Assembly: GCA_034401795.1 (NCBI GenBank)
Contig: CM067370.1
Span: forward strand, 68,837,465-68,901,464
Reading direction: 5' to 3'
From: Chaetoderma sp. LZ-2023a
Lineage: Eukaryota; Mollusca; Caudofoveata; Chaetodermatida; Chaetodermatidae
Length of the DNA: 64,000 bases
How positions within the stretch are numbered: the first letter of the stretch is position 1; every line of letters starts with the position of its first letter. Shown piece by piece: positions 23,412-34,639 of the stretch. A model generated the notes under the pieces. The model had not been told where the DNA came from, ran no database searches, and saw only the letters and a program-made list of their open reading frames with translations. A program made the position numbers and the translations under genes.

Positions 23412-23800
23412 CCTCAATTGAAAATGCATAAAGTCATACCGCGCTATTTCATCGTTGGCTTGCATTAATTATACAGTTATTTGGTGGGCGGTCTTATCAA
23501 TAGCTACATTTGCCTTGTCATTTAGCGACAATATGTGCACAGCACTTTGATATGTTCGCTGAAAGAGTGTCTGTTTAACACCATGTTTTACTGTTGATTG
23601 TCTATATGCAGTATGTAATACCATTGGTGGCTTATTTTGTACACGTTGCTGTTTTCAGCTCACAAAGACTTAACTTGTTTTGAAACATTGTGATTTCATT
23701 GTATGTAGCAAATTGATGGTTAAACCGAATCTATAATTCACCGAAAGCTCAGGATCTGCCCAATAGTCCGGCAAAACATTAGATGCACCCTAAATATTAT
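23412..23800. other. Gene-free spacer
   Basis: AT-rich sequence with no recognised feature. Confidence 0.35.
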
Positions 23801-24255
23801 TGTTTTATATGTGTCTGGACCAAAGAGATAAAAAATTATCTTGGGAAGACATCCGAACACCTGACATAATTTGTTTCTATTTATTATACATCTCTGGAAC
23901 TAGAGCATGCATCAAGCTAAATCTGGAGCAAAATATAGATTTTCGATGTCGAGAAATTGTAGAAATGCATTATCTTTGTACTTGGAGTAGTCATCCTCAG
24001 ATCTTAAACACGTCGAACAAATGTAATTGAAGAAAACCACGGTGTTCCAAAATGGCGGACGTTTCAATTTACATATTGGAAATATCTGGAACTAGAGCAT
24101 GTATCAAACTAATTCTGGTGCCAAAGTATAGTATTAGGAGGTCATTGAATTCACTAAATACATTATTTTAATGCTCGGAGCAGTCGTTTCTGCTTTAAAA
24201 TTATTTTCTATGGTGCTTGATTAATTAGTCAATTAATTCAATTGCCAAAGTTTTG
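23800..24255 (+). repeat. Family F satellite, two units
   Basis: The two units share CTGGAACTAGAGCATG at about 23894 and 24087, then ATCAAGCTAAATCTGG or ATCAAACTAATTCTGG, then GGAGTAGTCAT or GGAGCAGTCGT about 90 bases later. The period is about 190 bp. Inverted relatives lie at 33985-34330. A CCAAAATGGCGG word joins the units. Confidence 0.7.
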
Positions 24256-24784
24256 TTTTTCTTCGGCCAGGAATTTCTCTACAGCAATGGTTCTATTATT
24301 TTGAAGACGGTGGACATAAATATAGAATAATAGTTAGTCGTCGTATGGCATGTCTAAGTTATCATTCGGGCGATCATTTGACGTCGTATTTTGCCAAATG
24401 ATGTAAACCATGCTTGTAATACTGGTCATGTGTGCATAGCCATCATAACTAAATTGCTGTACAATTTTCACTGTAATTGTATGTGACAATTTCATTTCAT
24501 GCTAAACGAATTCTTACGAATCGCTTAATATTGGTTTGCATACTTTGGCAAATGGCAGACTCAGTATGAACAGTGATATCACTGGGTACAGTTGTCATTA
24601 ATCTTATCCTTCATTGTAAAGGCCAACTATTGCATGTTATAGAATTAAGCTTTTACTAGTTGGCTGAATATGTAAACTAAAATTAATTTCATTAATCTTT
24701 TAATTTGTGAGATTCTCTCTTTCATTACAACTAAGAAAATTGTTCGTTATTTGTAGTTGTGACCAGCAAGGAGTATAAGCCCAC
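24256..24784. other. Gene-free stretch
   Basis: AT-rich sequence without recognised frames or repeats. Confidence 0.35.
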
Positions 24785-24947
24785 ATCTGTCTGTCTTGCT
24801 ATTTGTCTGCCTGCCTGCCTTCCCATCTGTCTGTCTGTCTGCCTGCGTACATGCGTGCCTGCGTGCCTGTGTGCATGCCTGCCTGCCTGCCTGCCCGCCC
24901 GCCCGCCCGCCCGCCCGCCCGCCCGCCCGTCCGTCCGTCCGTCCGTC

Positions 24948-24999
<52 letters not shown>

Positions 25000-25003
25000 T
25001 TAC
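24785..25003. repeat. Zoned tetranucleotide array (CTGT/CTGC/CCGC/CCGT/CTGT)
   Basis: Blocks of CTGT, CTGC (with CGTG/CATG variants), CCGC, CCGT and CTGT follow in order. The core is roughly the reverse complement of the array at 17455-17618. The long Cys-Leu-Pro and Ala-Gly-Gly frames are artefacts. Confidence 0.95.
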
Positions 25004-25118
25004 ATTGAAAAAAACACATTGGCACAGGAATTTAATTACAAATTTCTTTACCTAAATTTGTCCTATCGAGACCAAGTTTAGATTTACTTAGAGTGGTTCC
25101 CCCCTTGAGATTAGTTTG
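25004..25118 (-). repeat. Conserved block beside tetranucleotide array, copy 2
   Basis: The reverse complement matches 17619-17746 over nearly its whole length: GGGGGGAACCACTCTAAG, TTGGTCTCGATAGGACAAAT, AATTCCTGTGCCAATG. Array and block have therefore moved or been duplicated together, in opposite orientation. Confidence 0.8.
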
Positions 25119-25209
25119 GGTAAAGTGAACTTATCAGTAGGTCGCTTTAACAGGTAAAGGCTGGGATTGATCCTACATTATAGAGAAATCACACACACAC
25201 GAATGCACA

Positions 25210-25289
<80 letters not shown>

Positions 25290-25640
25290 CACATCTGAAC
25301 GAATGCACGAATGCATGCACTAATACATGCACACAGTAATACATGCACGAATGCACGCAATAATGCATGCATGAACGCATGCACGAACGGACGCACGAAT
25401 GCATGCACGCACACACCCACGCACTAATGTACTCACGAATTAATGCACCCACACCCACATACACACACGCACACATACACCCTCGCAAGTATAGATGCAC
25501 ACACGTACGGATGTACGAGCACACACCCACACACATACACACATACGAACAAACGCACGCACGAACGAACGAACGAACGAACGCACGCACGCACGCACGC
25601 ACTTTTGCAGACACAAATGTAAAAGATGTCCTACGGATAT
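25119..25640. repeat. (GCAC)n array and degenerate CACG/CGAA repeats
   Basis: A pure GCAC array (25200-25290) grades into degenerate GCACGAAT-type repeats and ends with CGAA and CGCA blocks at 25555-25600. All long frames here (Val-Arg-Ala-Cys, His-Ala-Arg-Thr) are artefacts. It abuts the 3' end of the Penelope-like element. Confidence 0.9.
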
Positions 25641-25687
25641 GATTTCATGTTGCCCCACCATTGATTTTTGGTTGGGATTAGATTTAT

Positions 25688-28041
25688 TTAAGAATAGGTA
25701 GGGAGGGATGAAACCTTGTCATTGTTATCAGGAACTATAAGGCCTAACTTTGATCTTACTAGCAAATCTTTCAGGTTTGGATTTCTATTGTAAGCTATTA
25801 CTGGTCGTGCTTTGATCGGTTCCTTTAATTTAGATTGCAGCTGTGAATATTCGTCTTTCATGGTTTTCGCTAATTCAACATTACGTCTATTGTATATGAG
25901 TTGAAATGGGATAATTTTGTTCTTTTGTGATATTCCCGAATCTACATTTATTCCAAATGGTGCTTTTGTTTGGAGTGTTCTAATCCAATGGCCTTCTCGG
26001 ATTTTGCGAAACGAACTCGTTTCTTCCTCACTATCGAAGGTCGGAATCTGTTCTATTGGCATGATTTCAAAATGATGTTCAACTGAATGATCAGGAAGTT
26101 GGAAATGTTGAGCAATTGGCGTATCTGCTGAGGTGTTAATATCAGAAACGTGGCGTCTAGCACGCACTCTAAATGCATTTCTTGTTTCACCAACATACTG
26201 TTTCTGGCAAAGGGCACAATTGATCAAATAGACTACATTCTCAGAATCACAATGCATATTAGTTCGGATATGATATTCATTTTTAGTTTGAAAGCTCAGG
26301 AATGTTTGTTGGTTTACAATATAGTTGTTTACTTTGCATCTATTTTTGTCGCATTTAGAAACTGATCCATCGCACATGATTGGTTTATTGTATTTAATTT
26401 GGACAGGCTCAAACTCGGGTCCGCTATGAGGTTTTAGATTTTCAAGCTCATTGATGGTGTCTGCTTTAATTTTTCGAAGAAAACGGGCTGAATAGACTCG
26501 TGCTTTCAAAGCATCAAACAGAGCAGAGCATGCACTATTCAGATTTTGCCTGTTGCTAGAGTTTCGAAAAAATCTTATGATTTGCGATTTGATCAAACCT
26601 TTAAATGTGTGTGGAGGATGAAATGATTTTTCGTGAAGCAGCTGATGTGAGTCTGTTGGCTTAAAGAATACTTTATATTCTAATTTTCCAGAGGAATCAA
26701 ATTGAGGACCCTTATAGATCGTGACATCTAAAAAGTCAACTGATGTTCCACTAATAGTAGCTTTTAGCTTGATGTTTGAATCTTGGTTATTTAAAATGCG
26801 AAAAAATTCCCAAAAGTCTTCTTCTGAATGTTGCCAAACTATGAAGATGTCATCTAGATATCTGAGGTAAAGAAGAGGCTTTTTGGTTGATTTGTTCAGT
26901 GCCTCCTCTTCCCACTCCGCAACATAAATCGTGGCAAAATTTGGGCTGAATCGTTTACCCATTGCGCATCCACAGATTTGAAGGTCATTTTCACCATTAA
27001 ATTGGAAATCGTTTCCTTTAAGACTTAGCTCTAATAATTTTAGAATTTCCGTGTCTGGTCGATCTGGATCAGGAAATTTGACAAAAGAATTCTTAATAGC
27101 ATTGACTCCAGCATCAATATCTATATTGGTATACATAGCATCCATGTCTAATGTGACTAAATATGCATCTTTCGGAACTGACAATTTGGATAACTTTGAA
27201 AGAAAGTGTTCTGTGTTCTTGAGAAAGCTCTTGTGTCTATTAGCAATGGGCTTTAAATAGTAATCAATATATTCTGAAATGCCATAAGACTCACTGCCAC
27301 AGTCTGAAATGATGGGTCGTCCAGGTGGTGTCAATGGACCTAACCAGGTGCTGATAGGTTTATGGATTTTAGGCAAGATATAAAATGGCCGATTTTGTGG
27401 ATTTTTCTCACCTAGCAGATACTTTAGCTGTTTCTTATCGATGTACTTATCTGTATGCAATGAATTAAGTATTTCAATGAAATTTTGTCGGTTCTGAGGC
27501 CAAATTAAATTATCAAGTTTTCTGTAATGCCTGGTGTTAGTTAACTGCCTTTCGGCCTCGCGGATGTAGTTTTCTCTAGACATATCACAGTTGCTGAACC
27601 TTTATCAGCTGGTTTTATAATAATATTCTGATTTCTACGTAATTTGTTGATAGCCTGTCGCTCGAGAAATGAAAGGTTTTGCTTATTGTTTGTAACTGGC
27701 AATGATCTGGCTATACCAGCAACCGTTTTTATGGTTGCTTTAATATTGTCATCAACTAGCCTATCTGGAGGGTCCCAACCGGATTTTCCAGTGAATGGTT
27801 TTGACTCTCCATTTAAATTTCGAAAATGATGGGTTATTTTTACTGAATGACCAAAATTAGCTACTTCAATAAGACCTGTGTCTAAAAGCAAATCTAATCC
27901 TGTTTTTGGTTTTGGAGTTGGTACAAAAGTAAGACCACGATCGAGAATTGATTTTTCAGATGGTGAGAGATCATTGTCAGCTGCTAAATTGACAAGGTTT
28001 GTTCCTAATCATATGTTAGGGGAGCTATTGCCTTGACCCAC
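25688..28041 (-). pseudogene. Penelope-like ORF2: reverse transcriptase plus GIY-YIG
   Basis: The upstream segment (frame ending 27541) carries the N-terminal motif LSPSEKSILDRGLTFVPTP (about 27900-27975) and IIIKPADKGSATVI (about 27587-27628). The main frame (25688-27583, 631 residues) continues with REAERQL, FYILPKIHK (68-75), GRPIISDCGS (88-97), motif A LVTLDMDAMYTNI (142-154), motif B AMGKRFSPNFATIYVA (207-222) and motif C RYLDD (241-245). Cys404, 411, 416, 445, 456 and 459 form a zinc-finger-like linker. The GIY-YIG domain (about 448-540) shows VVYLINC and KQYVGET, then conserved arginines and a glutamate near 530. Two lesions are seen: an in-frame TGA at 28009-28011 and a one-base frameshift at about 27580-27590 just after the KPADKG block. 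The catalytic residues and C-terminus are intact, so inactivation is probably recent. Confidence 0.92.
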
Positions 28042-28043
28042 AT

Positions 28044-29694
28044 TTAGTTTAAACTAAGTACCGTCAACCAATGGTTATAAATACAATTAGCTGTTTCTTT
28101 CGTCCACTGGATTCTATCCTTCTCAACATGAAAATTGGCATCAGAAATTTTGGGGATGACCTTATCAACGTGGCAGTTGGACCTTGCTGATTCGTTGATA
28201 CGCTTGAGACAGTACCTTTGCCTGTCTGACAAGCTATCAGAGAAGTTAATCTCAGCAAAGTGCAACTCCGCATTAGGGAAGCTATTCTTAAATTCACGAG
28301 CCATGAACCGTAAATGGCTTGAGGCTTTGGTTGGATGCTCATTTTTGGAGTTGATGCCAATATTCAGAATGATCTTCTCCGGACTAGGGCCATCCTGGTG
28401 TCGCATAGCCATTGTTCTGAAATGTGATAATGCGGCACCAGGATAGCACTCAACCTGGATATCAGGATGGACGTCTAAATCAATTCGGGCTAGATTAGAG
28501 GACCCTATCATCAGAATCTTTTTTTGTGATTCTGGGGATCCTCCACAGGCCCTTGCTATGCGATTGATGACGGTACTTAGCAAACTTCCTATCAGACCGG
28601 TTACTATTATTCTTCCTAGGAGGGAGAGGAGGCGGAGATGGAGGAAGAGGAGCAGAAGAAGGTGCGTGAGGAGAAGAGAGATGAAGGGTAGGAGGAAGAG
28701 CAGGAGGAGGGATGGAGAGAGGAGTTGCAAGAGGAGATGATTGAGTATGAGAAGCAAGAGGTGGGATTGAGAGAGGTGGTGCATGAAGAGGAGGAGATCG
28801 AGGAGGAAGAGGAGGAGGCGGGATTGAGAGAGGAGAATGAGGAAGAGGAGAAGATCGAGTCAGAAGTTGGCGAGGAGAAGATAGTGGAAGAGATGAGGAA
28901 GAGTTGCTAGGTGGTAGGTTGGGGGAACAGTGAGTAACAACCCGACAACGTCGCACTGGAGGAGAATTGGTCTTTGGGAGAGCCGGCCATGACTCTGTTA
29001 CATCATCAACACCAGGTGCTGGTGTTGGTGATGTATACAGATTCGTCCGCTTGGAAGTGGTAGGCGAGGGTGTGAAGGTGGTTGGTGACCGTTGTCGTTT
29101 GTTAGTCATAGTTGAATGTGAACCTGAACCTGTACTCGGCGTGGCTGCCGGTGTTGGTAGAGACATCACTCTATTTTGCTCATCACTAGCTATTCCTGTC
29201 AAAAATTTCCAAAAATTTGTGATTGTCGTTGTGGCCAATTTATTTCCAAAATTTTGCCTACCCCATTTCAATGCTATGCCTTTGGCTCGGTGTAGATCAA
29301 GAATTACATTAGATTCGGCCACTTTTACCTCTGCCTTTAATTTGTCCAATTTGCTTTGATAATGTTTGATTAGATTTTCTAAGCAGCTATGAGCCCAAAT
29401 TTGGTTTATCATGCTGGTCGATTAAAAAAATTCGTCATCTCGTAAGGCAGGGCAGAAAAACGAGTTCATCTCCTCCATTTTCATGCTGAGGGATTTCGGG
29501 AGAGAGTCTGATGCCAAATGCTCTCGTAAAAGACCATAGTGATTCAAGCATTGCAACACATGGAAGTACATCTTAACCAGTCTCTGAAAGGCCTGAACAG
29601 ACTGGTTAGGAGCACTTTTGGTTGAAGAAAGGTTGGACGCTGGGTTGCCAGATTTGCGTCCTTTACCCACTGGGCCATTGAAATTCTTGGCCAT
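28044..29694 (-). pseudogene. Penelope-like ORF1: Pro-rich, SGNH-hydrolase-like end
   Basis: It starts at ATG 29694 (MAKNFNGPVGKG). The frame runs 90 residues to a TAA at 29422-29424, then continues in the same frame for 305 residues (to 28495). That part has a helical segment (LIKHYQSKLDKLKAEVKVAE) and a long Pro/Ser-rich tract. A frame change between about 28500 and 28620 leads to the last segment, which holds SGNH-like blocks: ILMIGSSNLARID (block I), VECYPGAALSHF, IILNIGINSKN (block III) and DRIQWTKETA (block V). Here block I has Ser where GDS(L) enzymes have Asp, and block V has Gln where the catalytic His is expected, so activity is doubtful. The role is unknown; esterase-like ORF1 domains are known in some LINEs and in rotifer Athena-type elements. 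Confidence 0.75.
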
Positions 29695-29835
29695 TTTAGA
29701 ACGTAATCAAATTTCTATAGATTTATGTCAAACTTAGTTAGAAAGATTCAAAAAAGTTAAATACCAAATATTAACTAGAGCGATATGTGTTGAAACAATT
29801 TAGAAACTGAAAAATAAGAACAATTAATACAAGAT

Positions 29836-29837
<2 letters not shown>

Positions 29838-29894
<57 letters not shown>
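29838..29894. repeat. (TA)n microsatellite
   Basis: About 57 bp of pure TA repeat lies upstream of the Penelope-like ORF1. It may be the insertion context or an expansion after insertion. Confidence 0.95.
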
Positions 29895-29900
<6 letters not shown>

Positions 29901-29919
29901 GCTTACACTGTCAGTTGCT

Positions 29920-29933
29920 GCCTGTCTGTTTGT

Positions 29934-29974
<41 letters not shown>

Positions 29975-30023
29975 TGTCTGTCTGTCTGTCTGTCTGATTT
30001 TCTGCCTGTCTGTCTGTCTGTCT
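29920..30023. repeat. CTGC/CTGT zoned array
   Basis: A CTGC block is followed by CTGT, a short TTTTCTG break and CTGT again. It is the same repeat type as 14659 and 24785. Confidence 0.95.
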
Positions 30024-31059
30024 GAAGAATCTTTGAGATTTTAGACAAAGCTGTCGTGGTCGTAACTATAGCACATCGCACTTGTGCAAGTTAGATTTTA
30101 CTGCGATATATTTTTGTTTTAGCCACATGTCATTCAAATTATTTTCCAAAATAGTCAACAAAACAGCTATGAAATGCAATTGTTGTATTTATTCTGTAGG
30201 TGTTTTAATGGCCAAAATTTGACAAGAAAATTTGTTATGAATGACTATTTTCATACTAAAAGAAGGATATTTTGTTAAGTTTACAACTGGGATAGTCCAT
30301 GCAGTTGTAAATTTTCCAAAATATTCCTTTCCTGGCCATTATGTCAAGACCACTCTGAACCAGTTTTGGCTGTCTTGACCTTTAACGGGTTAAAGGCATA
30401 GCTTATTTATTACTCTAAAGTAATTCACAGTTATTGAAAAACCTTGGAGAAAGTTAGATCGTCTTCATACTTGTGGCCAAATCTCAGTTCAATACGTTAA
30501 ATTAAGAACATGTTTACATTAAGAAAAGTCGTGGGCATTGAGTTATGTGACAGACAATAATATTTTCATAACAAAGAAATAGTTACCGCACTAGAAAGTT
30601 AAGCTCAGCTTCTCTTTGCATGGCTTTCGCCACTTCCTCAGTCCGACATGGCAGTCATTATCACGTTGGCATGGCCAATTGTAGTGGGCTCACGTTGTAA
30701 ATATGGGCGGATTAGCTATCCGACAAGGACCATGCCAGATGACCGCCCGGTCTGAGGAACTGATTGCGTCTTTTGGTATATGAATATTCATTAATGTCGT
30801 CATCATCGTATCGCCATCATAGCATCACCAGGTTGATCTAGATTTAAATAGGGCTAACCTAATATAATGTTATTCCCCTAGCTAAATTGGCCGTATTTCA
30901 CCGGGAAATGTGAATATCAAACGCTGCAATAATAGCTCTATATTGGCCTGGTGTGTATGCGCATTGTTGAAGTTAGCACTGTAAACGCTGTATGCTTACT
31001 GTAATGTTAATTCGTCCATAATTAGTGTAAGTAAAGATGAATCGACCTACAAGATATGG
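30024..31059. other. Gene-free stretch with an eroded family C copy and a small MITE candidate
   Basis: The segment 30130-30345 repeats family C words in a degraded state (AATTTTCCAAAATATTC, GGCCATTATGTCAAG). At 30630-30763, CACTTCCTCAGTCC and GGTCTGAGGAACTG are inverted copies with mismatches, with CATGGCA/TGCCATG words inside, so a 130-bp MITE is possible. No coding sequence. Confidence 0.35.
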
Positions 31060-31209
31060 ACGGGCGTATAGTATCCATTCTGTTAACGCAATTCTACTGG
31101 ACATAATTATGTAGGGCGTATGATCACATTTATCCATAGTCCTCCATTATGTTAATGCTATTCCACTGGGTATAATTATTTTGGGCGTATGATCACATTT
31201 ATCCATAAG
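31060..31209 (+). repeat. 70-bp tandem duplication
   Basis: CCATTCTGTTAACGCAATTC (31074) and CCATTATGTTAATGCTATTC (31144) start two similar units, each ending GGGCGTATGATCACATTTAT. A partial unit (GGGCGTATAGTATCC) precedes them. Confidence 0.75.
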
Positions 31210-31253
31210 CCATCTTGAATTGGAATCGATAGAAAATATTGACATCAGTTTCA

Positions 31254-31640
31254 TGGATCTGCCTCGGACTATACGCTCAGTCGTAGAGGTGTCAGCTATA
31301 GTTTGGCAATGTGCTATAAAAGCAAGCGTACAGGGAAGCTGTTGAAGAGGCAGCAATAACTTCCAGTCAAATTAGTCTCAAAATATTTACCGAGATGAAT
31401 TATATACATAATAAAGAATCTAATGCATTGACACTCACATGACATTACACACTATCGCTTGAGGAGAAAAATGGTGGTGACCACTATTCAACATTTACGC
31501 GACATTGCAAAGTAGCTATTTTTTATGCAGAAACGAGAATGTGACAGGCTATGGATGAAATGGAATCTATACACCATAATCTATCGGTGCAGTATAACAT
31601 TTGAGATGTGATTAGAATCCCTTAAATGCCTAGCCGTTCA
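31254..31640 (+). repeat. Family D repeat, copy 2
   Basis: Words shared with 5815-6060 include CTATAGTTTGGCAATGTG and CAGTATAACATTTGAGATG. A piece of family A palindrome arm (CAGTCAAATTAGTCTCAAAA) lies between them, as in copy 1. It encodes nothing. Confidence 0.45.
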
Positions 31641-33035
31641 AAAGGATTTCGTTACCAAGTCAGCAAGAAATCGGTAATTAAATGTTCGTATATCTTGGAA
31701 AAGATGTTGCTGCACATTTACTCCACAATATCTTCGAAGACGTCAAATTAGGCAAGCAGATATGATGTTCATCTTGGGACACGCAATGTTGTTAATTAAA
31801 TTGTTTCTTCATGACTGTAGATACAGTCACGGGATTTTGACTCACACATCCATATCAGTTTCTGGGGAAACCTGGAACTGGGTATGCTAGGTGATCGAGG
31901 TTCGACTCTGTGATGGTGATGGGTGCGAGAGGAGCATTAGTTACTGAGGCCTAATATGAGTATCTCTGTTATAATCGAATCATACACGTTTAGACAGAAA
32001 TCTATGAATACCGTGTCAGGCAACATTGGAATACGAAAGAATGCATGACATCCTGAGATGATACGGATGTCAGAATAAGATTGTTAGTATAAAGCTGTCA
32101 GAAATTCGTCAAATCGATCCAGGGGCAACCGGATAAATCCGTTGAATATTGCTCCGTGTGAAAATCTTGGGTGAGATCTGATTGTCCTAAAAAAAATGGG
32201 TGACCAATCGGATACAATGTCCTGAGGGGGAATATTAAATTTGACAGTTAATCAAAGTAACCTGTCCATCGTTATAACAGGTGTAACAAGCAGAGCTGTG
32301 AAACCGGCAACCCCGGGATTGCGTCTCCATTTGGCCAACTGACAATCGCTGGAAACATAGGCAATCTCCTTCACTCCTCGTCGCCTCTCTCTACCCAGGA
32401 GTATAAATGGGTACCAGTGTAAAACTGGGGAAGTTACCAATACCAGACTGAAATAAAACGAGCCTAGAATGGCGTGAATCGGACCTGGAATTTAAGGACT
32501 TGATAGACACCAACTAAACCAATAACTTCATCTGTTATACGATGTTATAAAGCTTTTAGAGCCATCACTTGGCAACCAGATTCAGTGATCGTTTATAAGC
32601 TCGAGAAGCTATTCTTAGTTCTTGCAGATTTAGCCATTTTTAAATATAGAATTTAATTTGCACTATTTAAAGCTCAGTTGGAAATGAATTCATTCAGTTA
32701 TCTTGCATTATTTGAAAGTTATAAGCAATTAATACATTTCCATCACTAACCAGCACAGTTTGAGTAGCTTCTTCAATAGCTGCGTTCTAGAATCAGGTCG
32801 AAATATGCAACCTATTTCCAGAATCTTCAATCTTCCGACTTTGACTTAGAGCATTGAGTCAAGGCCTATCTTGGTAAGTCAATATCACGCAACATAGTGG
32901 AAAATACCCTTAATGAACTCAGATTCATTGAATAATCCTACATGTGTATCATTTATCGTCTTTCTGGCCCATCTTCTGCATGCGCACACACCTACAAACT
33001 AGCAGAATCTTCAGCAAGTTGAAGGAGGCTAGTCA
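31641..33035. other. Gene-free stretch
   Basis: No gene found. GAGGTTCGACTCTG at 31896 resembles a Pol III B box, but no A box lies at tRNA spacing, so no tRNA is called. Confidence 0.35.
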
Positions 33036-33092
33036 ACAGGAAGAAGAAGAAGAAGATGAAGAAGAAGAAGAAGAAGAAGAAGAAGAAGAACA
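33036..33092. repeat. (GAA)n microsatellite
   Basis: A GAA trinucleotide array with one GATGAA interruption. Confidence 0.9.
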
Positions 33093-33829
33093 GAATACAG
33101 AAAGTTGAAGAGATGTCTCTCCCAGCTACCACCAACTTCAAGTTAAATCCTAGGAAACATCCAATGAGCATTCTTAGTTGTCAGGCAATCGCTAACCCTG
33201 CTTAACCTTGACAATACGACATTAAATCCTAAGAACTATGGCCGGGCTGAGGTGGATGGGCTTTTCCGATCTCTTACGTGTCCCAGTTTGTTACTAGATG
33301 ATTTGTGTTCTCTGCGTGCAACACTATGCGATGCAAATGCAAACAATCTGACGTAAAATGTTATGTTTTCTGCAAGTGCCATAAACAATGACAAAATTGC
33401 ACCTGAACTACTTATGACCCCCATATTTTGGGACCTTCAAATTTCAGAGTAAGGGGTCCTAGGAACCCCCAAAATCCAGGTACGATGAGGAATACTGCTT
33501 GTGACTTTAGGTCGCAAGCCGTACTGAGTTTAATATCAAGAGCTTGTCTACATAACATACATTTAATAACTGTGAACGAAAGCCCTTGCTAATATAGATA
33601 TTATATAATATATAATCAATGATCAGGGTGAAAAATGAAACAATTAATATGACCATGCATATCATACGTCCAGATTGTGTCCTATATTCTCGCTAAATGG
33701 TGCAGTTTTTTATGGACCAAATAAATATCAACCGGTCTTTGGGAGAAAGTCTAAATTTCTTAAAACACATCTATGTCAAATCTGAAATTATACGAACTTT
33801 AATTTTTTTAAAACGAATCTTCCAATCTA
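33093..33829. other. Gene-free stretch
   Basis: No recognised gene or repeat. AT-rich TATATAATATATAATC occurs near 33600. Confidence 0.35.
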
Positions 33830-33932
33830 ATACGCACGCACGCAGGCAGGCAGGCAGGCAGGCAGGCAGGCGCGTGCGCGCGCACGCACGCACGCACGCA
33901 CACACGCACGCACGCACGCACGAATGCATGCA
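33830..33932. repeat. GCAG/GCGC/GCAC array
   Basis: A CACG start, then pure GCAG repeats, a GCGC transition and GCAC repeats. Frames across it are artefacts. Confidence 0.95.
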
Positions 33933-33984
33933 CACACATATTATATAATTATAGACATCTTGGAAATGAAATAATTACTGCTCA

Positions 33985-34330
33985 AAGAAAATGAATAATT
34001 ATTTTATTGAGTTTTTCGACGTCAAACACCTATACCTTGGCACCAAAATTACTTTGATACTTGCTCTACTGCCACATATATACAATATACCATTTTGGAA
34101 AATTGTTGTAACTTTCATGTATTTTTGCTCGCTGTGTTGGAAATCTGAGAATGGCTACTCCAAGCACAGATATAATGCATTTATTCAGGGAATTTTTTAC
34201 CTAAAAACTATATTTTGGCACAAGAATTAGCTGGTTCCAAAGATATAAAATTTAAGGTACATATATTCTAAGTGCATGGTGGGGCCAGGAATACAATGCA
34301 TTCATTCTGCAATTTCTGATTACCCTTGTT
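33985..34330 (-). repeat. Family F satellite, inverted units
   Basis: The reverse complement contains TTGGAACCAGCTAATTCTTG, TGCCAAAATATAG, AATGCATTATATCTGTGC and TTGGAGTAGCCATTCTCAG, matching the units at 23800-24255. A second unit with GAGCAAGTATCAAAGTAAT lies at 33990-34115. Spacing is about 130-190 bp. Confidence 0.6.
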
Positions 34331-34639
34331 CACCAATGCATTTAGTTTGTTGTCAGATTGCTGATTAATAAATAATGTATCATGAAGACATGATTGTTGA
34401 TTGTGGCGCTGCCGCGTCAATTCAATAGCAAAGAAGCAGGTGATTGTCGCAAGAAAACCTGTGGGTAGTTTTTATAGATACTCAAGCAGAGAAACATATT
34501 TTGTTGGTGACCTTAATGCTGATTAAACACTGAACAAAGACATTCTCTAAACACATTTGCTGAAAGAATTGTGTAAATATATGACATGAATTTAGTTGTC
34601 GATGATAGTAAATAGCGTCTTCACCAAATAAAAAGGAAG
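34331..34639. other. Gene-free spacer
   Basis: Nothing recognised. Confidence 0.3.

Larger units (their letters stand above)
25640..29760 (-). mobile_element. Penelope-like retroelement, nearly full length
   Basis: This minus-strand unit of about 4.1 kb has two coding regions: ORF1 (29694 to 28044) and an RT plus GIY-YIG ORF2 (about 28041 to 25688). It lies between a (TA)n tract (29838-29894) and a GCAC-rich array (to about 25600). C-terminal GIY-YIG after an RT with a KPADKG block defines endonuclease-plus Penelope-like elements. Its linker cysteines and the SGNH-type partner recall the Neptune group; that subgroup call is my recollection, not a computed tree. The outer ends are not defined by repeats I could see. 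Confidence 0.85.

Noticed and set aside
24747..25661. Cys-rich and Val-Arg-Ala-Cys proteins of up to 141 residues
   Set aside because: Artefacts of CTGC/CCGC and GCAC arrays; no non-repetitive domain.
28558..29359. Plus-strand frames (Glu/Arg-rich; 130 residues at 28967)
   Set aside because: Antisense shadows of the Pro-rich tract of the Penelope ORF1.
31866..31915. tRNA gene suggested by GAGGTTCGACTCTG
   Set aside because: B-box match only; no A box or cloverleaf at the right distance.
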